NCBI GenBank assembly: GCA_017694135.1
Contig: JADING010000051.1
Coordinates: 1 to 28,656, forward strand
DNA: 28,656 nucleotides
Direction of reading: 5' to 3'
DNA from: Candidatus Scatoplasma merdavium
GTDB lineage: Bacteria > Bacillota_I > Bacilli_A > RFN20 > CAG-288
The notes under the pieces are model-generated. The model was not told the DNA's origin and ran no database searches. It saw only the letters and a list, made by a program, of their open reading frames with translations. Below, in pieces: positions 15,134 to 20,576 of this stretch; position 1 is the stretch's first letter; each line of letters begins with the position of its first letter. The translations under genes were made by a program, and so were the position numbers.

Positions 15134-17566
15134 ATGAAAAAAAAGGTATTTGCTTTACCGATCGCCTTATTGTGTTTGTTTGGTCTAGTCGCTTGTGACG
15201 ATTCCACTTCTTCTAGCGTTTCCAGTTCCAGCGCTTCTAGTTCTACTAGTTCTACAACAAGTTCTGTAACAAGTTCTACAACAAGTTCTAGTTCCGAATC
15301 GATTGTAGAGACAAATTATACTAGCGTTGCTATTAACAACAAAACTGAATTAACCGCTGAATGGCATGCTAACGAAGCTGATCGCGAGTTAGATATTGTT
15401 ATTTCTCCTGAAGGAAATATTGATTATCTTATTTCTAAAGGTGTAATCGTAGTTACTTCTTCTGATACTGCCGTAGCTGTTGTTTCTGGCGCTCATATTT
15501 ACCCGGTTGGTGCAGGTAGTGTTACTATTACAGTAACTGTTAACAATCCTGATGGCACTACTTTATCTGACACTGTTGAATTGAATATTTTAGAATCTTT
15601 AACTGAACCCGATTATGTTGCTGCGACAAATATTGCGGCAATTATTAATGATACCGAACACGCTGATAAGACCGTTGTTTATCGCTTAAAGACTACAGTT
15701 AAAAGCTTAGGTCAAAAAGCGACTGATACTTCTGCGGGTGACTATGGTAACCTTCATGTTTCTGATGCTTCTTATGAAGACTTGTTGGTTTATGGTTCGA
15801 CTGTCAATGCTAGTGCTTTAACTTATTCATTAGCTACGAAACAGTACACCTTTAGTAATCCTAAAAATTATCAACTCAATGAAACTACTAAGAATATAAA
15901 AGTTGGCGATGAGTTAATTGCTTATGTTATCCGCGATGAATACAATGGCACAAAGCAAATTAATGCTGTTATTTTAGCTGTCAATGGCACTCCGGTTTCT
16001 AACACTCAAATGACCAGTGATGAATTTGAAGGTGAAACTGAGCCTGATGCCCGTTATTTCCATGAAGTTACTGGTAAAATTACTACGATTGATAGTACCG
16101 AGTATGGAAACTTACATATTAAAACCGAAGGCTCTGATAAAGAAGTTTATGTGTATGGTTTAACCTCTACTACTACCGCTTTAACTTTTGATGAAGCTAC
16201 TGGTTTACCTGCTTTTGATAATCCGAAAGATTACTCCACTAATGAAGCTACTAAGAACCTTAAGGTTGGTGATACTATCACTGTTCGCGGTATTTATGAA
16301 AAGTACAATGAAACTCGCGAACTCATGGGTATTTTAATTCCGACAGTCGACAAAGCAGAAAAAGCTACAAAGATTTCTGAAATTGTCGAAGTTGGTCAAG
16401 AAGCTGAAGTAACCGGTGTTGTTGCCGCTAAAAATAGCAATGCTTTAGTTATTTCTGATGGTGAAGCCTCTATTTACTATTACGATAGAGATGTTGTTGG
16501 TAACTTTGAAGTTGGTGATTATGTTAAAGCTTCTGGTAGTATTGGTGCTAACAATGGTGTTTTGCAGTTCAGTTACAGCGGCTCTTCTCTTGAGAAAGTT
16601 CAAGATGGAACTGCCCCAACTCTTCCTCAAGCTACACCTTTAACCGCTGAAATTGCTGATGGTTTTGCTACCAATCCTTATTCAACTACAGCTAATAAAC
16701 TTTATACCTGGGATACTATTATCGGCGAAGCAGGTAGTTTTGCTACCTATCCAATTGATGGTTCTGATACTGTCATTGAAGCTCCATACAGCAATTGGGG
16801 TGAGGCTGGTAAGAAGTATACTGTTACTGGTTACTATGTTGGTTATGAAACCAAAAACAAGTATGCTACCTTTGTCTTTACTGATGTCAAAGCAATCACT
16901 GTCAACGCTACTGCCGTTGAATTGTCTGGTTCTAGTACAGTTGAAGTTGGTGCTAAAACAACTTTAGTTGCTACTCCGACACCCGCTGAAGCTACTGACA
17001 CCTGGACTTGGACTTCTTCAAAGCCTGAGATTGCCACTGTTGAAAACGGTGTTGTAACTGGTGTTAAAGAAGGTGAAACTACTATTACTGTTACTTCTGC
17101 TACTACAGCTACTGTTACAGATACTTTCACTGTTAACGTCGTTCCTGCAACCGTTAAAGAAACCATTGCAAGTTATAACTTTGTTAACTATGAAGGGTTA
17201 ACTGGAAACTCAGACTCCTATAAAACAGCTGATTTGCAAAAGGTCTTCGATGATTGCATAGGCGATGATCAATCAAACAAAGCGACAATTACTGCTACTG
17301 ATAAAATCTCTGCTGGTTATAGTAGTAAAGGTGAAACTTTTTATCAATTTGGATTAAAAGCTGGTACTAGTTCAAAAAATGGATATATTGATCTATCCTT
17401 TGCCAACGAAACTGTCGAAACAGTTAAAATTAAAGCCATCGGCTGGAAAGCTTCTGATAAGTTAGGCGTGTCTACATCAGGTACCCCTACTAATTACACC
17501 ACTATATCTAATATGGGTTATGCCATATGGGTTATGCCGATGAAGGTGCTGCCCTTACTGAATTAA
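15134..17566 (+). CDS. Large multi-domain lipoprotein (Ig-like and repeated OB-like domains), C-terminus frameshifted
   Basis: This 810-residue surface lipoprotein is the last gene of the operon. The lipobox is LVAC (Cys21) with a long Ser/Thr tether (22-57). An Ig-like domain (about 60-152) is followed by four OB-like units (about 160-285, 300-405, 410-490, 500-590). The first two are an obvious duplication: both have YGNLH, then NPK(N/D)Y, NE(T/A)TKN and KVGD. Next come a BIG_2 domain (about 592-670; AVELSGSSTVEVGAKTTLVA, then TGVKEGETTITV) and a beta-sandwich tail from 675. After Ala797 a 14-bp duplication (17511-17538) shifts the frame and gives a 13-residue unrelated end. Without it the frame continues for 36 residues (DEGAALTELTFDISAS... 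to FIGAIEFIG) and stops at 17647-17649, giving 833 residues. OB folds next to a nuclease suggest nucleic-acid binding at the surface. Confidence 0.82.
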   Translation: MKKKVFALPIALLCLFGLVACDDSTSSSVSSSSASSSTSSTTSSVTSSTTSSSSESIVETNYTSVAINNKTELTAEWHANEADRELDIVISPEGNIDYLISKGVIVVTSSDTAVAVVSGAHIYPVGAGSVTITVTVNNPDGTTLSDTVELNILESLTEPDYVAATNIAAIINDTEHADKTVVYRLKTTVKSLGQKATDTSAGDYGNLHVSDASYEDLLVYGSTVNASALTYSLATKQYTFSNPKNYQLNETTKNIKVGDELIAYVIRDEYNGTKQINAVILAVNGTPVSNTQMTSDEFEGETEPDARYFHEVTGKITTIDSTEYGNLHIKTEGSDKEVYVYGLTSTTTALTFDEATGLPAFDNPKDYSTNEATKNLKVGDTITVRGIYEKYNETRELMGILIPTVDKAEKATKISEIVEVGQEAEVTGVVAAKNSNALVISDGEASIYYYDRDVVGNFEVGDYVKASGSIGANNGVLQFSYSGSSLEKVQDGTAPTLPQATPLTAEIADGFATNPYSTTANKLYTWDTIIGEAGSFATYPIDGSDTVIEAPYSNWGEAGKKYTVTGYYVGYETKNKYATFVFTDVKAITVNATAVELSGSSTVEVGAKTTLVATPTPAEATDTWTWTSSKPEIATVENGVVTGVKEGETTITVTSATTATVTDTFTVNVVPATVKETIASYNFVNYEGLTGNSDSYKTADLQKVFDDCIGDDQSNKATITATDKISAGYSSKGETFYQFGLKAGTSSKNGYIDLSFANETVETVKIKAIGWKASDKLGVSTSGTPTNYTTISNMGYAIWVMPMKVLPLLN
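17511..17538 (+). repeat. Perfect 14-bp tandem duplication causing a frameshift
   Basis: ATATGGGTTATGCC occurs twice with no gap (17511-17524, 17525-17538). Fourteen is not a multiple of three, so the second copy moves the lipoprotein gene out of frame. Removal of one copy restores a reading frame to TAA at 17647-17649 that continues the domain naturally. Confidence 0.95.
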
Positions 17567-17672
17567 CTTTTGATATCTCAGCATCTAGCACCGTTCACAT
17601 TGAATTCAATCTCCGTGGATTTATCGGTGCGATTGAGTTTATCGGTTAAGCAGTTTATTAATTTGTAACCTT

Positions 17673-17710
17673 AAAAGCCTTCACTTCATCTAATGAAGTG
17701 TTGGCTTTTT
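17673..17710 (+). terminator. Rho-independent terminator of the transporter operon
   Basis: AAAAGCC-TT-CACTTCAT pairs with ATGAAGTG-TT-GGCTTTT, with a symmetrical TT/TT internal loop and a loop of three bases, ending in a T-run (17706-17710). It lies 24 bp after the ancestral stop (17649), which also supports that stop as the original end of the gene. Confidence 0.9.
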
Positions 17711-18123
17711 ATTTGAAATGTAAGAAAACTGTTTTGTATTAATGAAACCTGTTATTCCGCTATCTTTATAATTTCTTTAAATGATGAATGGCCTAGGATA
17801 TTTAACAAAATTATTTTTTGCAACATATAAAATTAGTCTATGTTTTTTAGACATTTAATTTGAAAGGGAGTATAAATTAAAAGCAATATTGCTGACTAAA
17901 GATTAACAAATTTTAATTCATTGTGTTTTTACATAATTGATATCATATATAAAAATTTAAACTCAAACAAAAGGTGCAATTAATGATAGGGTAAAATCTG
18001 CAATAAAGTGCAATTAATGAAAATATAGATAGTTTTATAGTTGTTTTTTAAGAGTTTTATTAATAAGATTATGAGTAATAGAGAGTTAATTTTATTTTTG
18101 AATAAGATTACTAATAAAAATCG
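17711..18123. other. AT-rich spacer without a supported gene
   Basis: About 410 bp between the transporter terminator and the ribosomal promoter hold no ORF with coding signs. The longest start-to-stop stretch I looked at, 17781-17858, is 25 codons with no RBS. Seen here are a GTCTA/TAGAC hairpin with no T-run near 17836-17851, a GAAAGGGAG that resembles an RBS but leads to no ORF, the palindrome GCAATATTGC, two copies of AATAAGATTA (18062 and 18101), and the 13-bp direct repeat listed separately. The secE and nusG genes that often precede rplK are absent. Confidence 0.6.
17974..18020 (+). repeat. Two 13-bp direct repeats in the spacer before the ribosomal operon
   Basis: GTGCAATTAATGA occurs at 17974-17986 and 18008-18020, 34 bp apart start to start (just over three helical turns), with a partial copy GCAATAA between them. 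The repeats lie about 105-150 bp upstream of the rplK promoter and could be regulator sites or the trace of an old duplication. Confidence 0.55.
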
Positions 18124-18152
18124 TTGCATCTAGTTTGACAAACTGCTAAAAT
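18124..18152 (+). promoter_or_regulatory. Promoter of the rplK-rplA-rplJ-rplL-rpoB-rpoC cluster
   Basis: TTGCAT (18124-18129) and TAAAAT (18147-18152, 5 of 6) are 17 bp apart. A perfect TTGACA at 18135-18140 overlaps the spacer; at 16 bp its -10 would be the poor TAGCTT (18157-18162). Either pair, or both, could work. The leader would be about 95 nt and contains the L1-binding hairpin. Confidence 0.65.
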
Positions 18153-18194
18153 ATCATAGCTTTCGGAAGTGCGTATTTTCGCGCCTTTGAAAGT

Positions 18195-18226
18195 CGTGGG
18201 AGAACAGTTGCTGTTCGTTAACCACG
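18195..18226 (+). promoter_or_regulatory. L1-binding autoregulatory leader of rplK-rplA
   Basis: The leader folds as CGTGG (18195-18199) with CCACG (18222-18226) outside and AACAG (18203-18207) with CTGTT (18211-18215) inside. The internal loop is GAG on one side and CGTTAA on the other. The GTGGGAG and TTAACCAC sides reproduce the L1 site of 23S rRNA, where GGTGGGAGG faces ATACCACC. It ends 30 nt before the rplK start, so free L1 could block translation of rplK and rplA. Confidence 0.75.
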
Positions 18227-18256
18227 CACGGATACATATATAAAGGAGGATATCGC

Positions 18257-18670
18257 GTGAAAAAGATTCTCAGAACTATGAAAATCGAAGCCATGGGCGG
18301 CGAAGCTAGCCCGGCTAAACTCGGTCAGAAGTTAGGTCCTTACGGCATCGGCGGTAAGTTCTGCGTTAAGTTCAACGCCATGACATCTGATCGCCACGGT
18401 GACTTAGTCCCGTGCATTTTAACGATTTACGAAGATAAGTCTTTCGATATCGTTTTAAAGACTACCCCTGTTACTTTCCTTATTAAAAAGGCCTTGGGTA
18501 TTGAAAAAGGCTCTAAGGATAAGAGTGTTTCTGCCGGAACTATTTCTAAGGAAGAAGTTAAGAAGATTGCTGAGTATAAGATGCAAGACTTAACTGTCGA
18601 TTCTTTAGAAGCTGCTATCCGCTGTGTCGAAGGCACTTGCAAATCAATGGGCGTTAAAATCGCTGAATAA
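18257..18670 (+). CDS. rplK: 50S ribosomal protein L11
   Basis: L11 forms the stalk base of the 50S GTPase centre and binds 23S rRNA helices 43/44. The protein has 137 residues, with FCVKFNAMT, VPCILTIYEDKSFDIVLKTTP and the C-terminal rRNA-binding helix region (SLEAAIRCVEGTCKSMGVKI). The N-terminal loop differs from the usual TPAPPVGPALGQ: it reads SPAKLGQKLGPYG (18-30), so the hinge prolines 22 and 26 of classical L11 are missing. It starts with GTG at 18257 after AAAGGAGG (9 nt); the usual MAKK start is replaced by MKKILRTMKIEAMGG. It is first in the ribosomal cluster, 17 bp before rplA, and is probably controlled by L1 through the leader. Confidence 0.97.
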   Translation: MKKILRTMKIEAMGGEASPAKLGQKLGPYGIGGKFCVKFNAMTSDRHGDLVPCILTIYEDKSFDIVLKTTPVTFLIKKALGIEKGSKDKSVSAGTISKEEVKKIAEYKMQDLTVDSLEAAIRCVEGTCKSMGVKIAE

Positions 18671-18687
18671 GAGAGGGGAGTAACAAG

Positions 18688-19365
18688 ATGAAAAGAGGAA
18701 AGAAATACACTGCTGCTCTCAAGCTTGTTGAAAAGGGTAGAAAATACACTTTAGCTGAAGCTTGTGAGCTTGTTAAATCTACTGCTGTTACCAAATTCGA
18801 TTCGACTATCGACATTTCATTCCATTTGAATTTGGATACAAAACAGCCTGATCAACAGCTTAGAGGTACTATCACTTTACCTTACGGCAATGGTAAAACT
18901 AAGAAAGTTTTAGCTATTACTGCTGCTAAAGTTGAAGAAGCTAAGGCTGCTGGCGCTGATTACGCTGGTGGAGCTGAACTTCTTGAGAAGATTCAAAAAG
19001 AGAACTGGTTTGATTTCGACGTTATCGTCGCTACTCCGGATATGATGGGTCAACTCGGTAAAATGGGCCGTATCTTAGGTCCTAAAGGATTAATGCCTAA
19101 CCCTAAATCTGGTACCGTTTCTCCTGATATCGCTACTGCTGTTAAAGAAATTAAGAATGGTAAGTTAGCTTATCGTGTCGATAAAGATGGAAACCTTCAT
19201 CTTTCTATTGCTCGCGTTTCTTTTGATAACGAAAAAATTCAAACTAACTTACAGACTGTTATCGATACTATTAACCGCATTAAGCCTAGTGCAGTTAAAG
19301 GTACTTACATTTTGTCCGCGACTCTCCACACTACCATGGGTCCGGCTATCAGACTCGCTATCTAA
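18688..19365 (+). CDS. rplA: 50S ribosomal protein L1
   Basis: L1 binds the mobile L1 stalk of 23S rRNA and helps release deacylated tRNA; it is also the repressor of its own operon. The 225-residue protein has the normal two-domain layout: domain I ends (N- and C-terminal parts) around KFDSTIDISFHLNLDTK and RIKPSAVKGTYILSATLHTT, and domain II contains VIVATPDMMGQLGKMGRILG, PKGLMPNPKSGTV. It starts at ATG 18688 after GAGGGGAG. The leader at 18195-18226 copies its rRNA site. Length and motifs are standard. Confidence 0.98.
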   Translation: MKRGKKYTAALKLVEKGRKYTLAEACELVKSTAVTKFDSTIDISFHLNLDTKQPDQQLRGTITLPYGNGKTKKVLAITAAKVEEAKAAGADYAGGAELLEKIQKENWFDFDVIVATPDMMGQLGKMGRILGPKGLMPNPKSGTVSPDIATAVKEIKNGKLAYRVDKDGNLHLSIARVSFDNEKIQTNLQTVIDTINRIKPSAVKGTYILSATLHTTMGPAIRLAI

Positions 19366-19388
19366 TTGAGTCTAATTAATTAAAAAAG

Positions 19389-19500
19389 CAACCAATATAC
19401 CATAGACAGCAGCTGCGCAACGCTTAATTCGCTGCCGAGGTAGCAGGAATACTATTGCAAAATCGTTTCTTCCACCTAGAAGGTGATATGGATATTGTTG
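19389..19500 (+). promoter_or_regulatory. L10 leader (autoregulatory RNA upstream of rplJ)
   Basis: The 159-bp rplA-rplJ gap holds the conserved core of the L10(L12)4-binding leader. GACAGCAGC faces GCTGCCGAGG, with stem GCAGC (19409-19413)/GCTGC (19431-19435), inner stem GCG/CGC (19415-19417/19421-19423) and CCGAGG forming the kink-turn side. A second small hairpin, CACC/GGTG (19473-19485), follows before the RBS at 19512. L10 bound here should repress rplJ-rplL. The boundaries are approximate. Confidence 0.72.
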
Positions 19501-19524
19501 CCTATATATTTAGGAGGTGTACAG

Positions 19525-20013
19525 ATGAACCAAGCCATTCTTAACGAGAAAAAAGCTCAGGTTGAGAGACTTAATAGCGAACTTAAAAATGCTAAGTGCG
19601 CTGTCATTGTCACTTATCACAACTTATCGGTTTCGAAGATCAATAAGTTGAGAGCTAATCTCAAAAAGAACAACGGCAAAATGGAGGTCGCCAAGAACAC
19701 TCTTATCAAGAGAGCTCTTGAGGCTGAGCACTTCGAAAAGCTCGAATCTTTATTGCAAGGTCCGAACGCTTTGTTGACTTCTGAAGATGCTACTTCTATT
19801 TTACCTACACTTGCAGACTTCGTTTCTAAGAACAAAGAAATGGAAGTCAAAGGGGCTATCATCGAGGGTACTTTCTGCGATGCCGAACGCGCCATATCTT
19901 TGGCCCATGTCGGTTCGAAAGAAAACGCTCTTTCCATGTTGCTCTCGGCTTTGCAAACCCCGGTTCGCAGCTTTGCTATCGCTTGCAAAGCAGTTGCTGA
20001 ATCGCGCAATTAA
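19525..20013 (+). CDS. rplJ: 50S ribosomal protein L10
   Basis: L10 anchors the L7/L12 dimers to the stalk base. The 162-residue protein has the typical N-terminal domain (MNQAILNEKKAQVERLNSEL, CAVIVTYHNLSVSKINKLR, MEVAKNTLIKRALE, LLQGPNALLTSED) and the C-terminal L12-binding helix (ALSMLLSALQTPVRSFAIA). I place the start at ATG 19525, 7 nt after TAGGAGGTG. An in-frame ATG at 19483 lies inside the structured leader and has no RBS. The C-terminal helix is short, which would suit fewer L12 dimers; this is inference. Confidence 0.97.
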   Translation: MNQAILNEKKAQVERLNSELKNAKCAVIVTYHNLSVSKINKLRANLKKNNGKMEVAKNTLIKRALEAEHFEKLESLLQGPNALLTSEDATSILPTLADFVSKNKEMEVKGAIIEGTFCDAERAISLAHVGSKENALSMLLSALQTPVRSFAIACKAVAESRN

Positions 20014-20069
20014 TTTTGTTACAGAGCTATACGCTCAAGCCAATTACTAATTAGGAGGAAATATTGATT

Positions 20070-20441
20070 ATGGCTAAATTAACCAATGAAGAGATCATCA
20101 ACTCGTTAAAAGAGATGACTATTGTTGAAGTCATGGACTTAGTTAAGGCTATCGAAACTGAATTCGGTGTTACCGCTGCTGCCGCTGTTGCTGCTGCTCC
20201 GGCTGCCGCCGCTGCTGAAGATGCCGCTCCGTCTGAAGTTACCGTTATGCTCAAATCTGCTGGTGCCTCTAAGGTCAAGGTCATTAAGGCTGTTCAAAAC
20301 ATCACCGGTATGGGCTTAATGGATGCTAAGAAGATGGTTGACTCTGCTCCGGTCGCTGTCAAAGAAAAGATCTCCCCGGCTGAAGCTGAAGATTATCGCA
20401 AACAGCTCGCTGATGCTGGTGCTGATGTCGAAGTTAAGTAA
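20070..20441 (+). CDS. rplL: 50S ribosomal protein L7/L12
   Basis: L7/L12 is the flexible stalk protein that recruits translation factors. The 123-residue protein has the N-terminal dimerisation helices (MAKLTNEEIINSLKEMTIVE), a strongly Ala-rich hinge (about 35-54) and the C-terminal factor-binding domain with GASKVKVIKAVQNITGMGL and DAKKMVDSAP. The start is ATG 20070, 11 nt after AGGAGG; an in-frame TTG at 20064 lies too near the RBS. Codon use is more biased than in neighbours, as expected for an abundant protein. A perfect hairpin follows. Confidence 0.98.
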   Translation: MAKLTNEEIINSLKEMTIVEVMDLVKAIETEFGVTAAAAVAAAPAAAAAEDAAPSEVTVMLKSAGASKVKVIKAVQNITGMGLMDAKKMVDSAPVAVKEKISPAEAEDYRKQLADAGADVEVK

Positions 20442-20464
20442 TAACTTAATACAATCGCATTGAA

Positions 20465-20491
20465 CTCTTAGGGGCAAAAAGCCCCTAAGAG
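20465..20491 (+). terminator. Hairpin/attenuator between rplL and rpoB
   Basis: CTCTTAGGGGC (20465-20475) and GCCCCTAAGAG (20481-20491) form a perfect 11-bp stem with an A5 loop. The following bases, GTTATTTGC, are not a good T-run, so this is likely a partial terminator or RNase processing site that sets the ratio of L12 to polymerase subunits. Confidence 0.75.
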
Positions 20492-20511
20492 GTTATTTGC
20501 TATTTAAAACG

Positions 20512-20537
20512 ATATCAAAAATAGCCTTGTTTGATAT
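20512..20537. promoter_or_regulatory. Inverted repeat in the rpoB leader
   Basis: ATATCAAA (20512-20519) and TTTGATAT (20530-20537) form a perfect 8-bp inverted repeat with a 10-nt loop, followed by GTTTATTTTT. It may act as a second weak terminator or as a protein site just before rpoB. The pairing is clear; the role is not known. Confidence 0.45.
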
Positions 20538-20576
20538 GTTTATTTTTAAGGCCTTCAAAAAGGAGAAACACGATAA

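Noticed and set aside
15195..15310. CRISPR-like or iterated repeat from many AGTTCT/ACAAGT units
   Set aside because: These are Ser/Thr codon runs in the lipoprotein tether; units are irregular and there are no spacers.
3655..17649. A plain sugar uptake operon (maltose or multiple-sugar type)
   Set aside because: The subunits belong to the carbohydrate transporter family, but no glycoside hydrolase or sugar kinase is present, while a complete nuclease and OB-like proteins are. It is kept as an alternative, not as the main call.
17781..17858. Possible 25-codon small gene
   Set aside because: It has no ribosome-binding site and no recognisable protein family; chance ORFs of this size are expected in AT-rich DNA.
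19483..19524. Upstream in-frame ATG for L10, adding MIWILLPIYLGGVQ
   Set aside because: It lies inside the L10 leader structure without an RBS; ATG 19525 has TAGGAGGTG at good spacing and begins with the usual L10 N-terminus.
20064..20069. TTG start for L7/L12
   Set aside because: It is only 5 nt from AGGAGG; ATG 20070 gives the canonical MAKLTNEEI start.
20051..20284. Minus-strand Ala/Thr-rich ORF opposite rplL, and similar antisense ORFs elsewhere
   Set aside because: These are reverse-frame shadows of biased codons in strongly supported genes; they have no RBS or recognisable domains.
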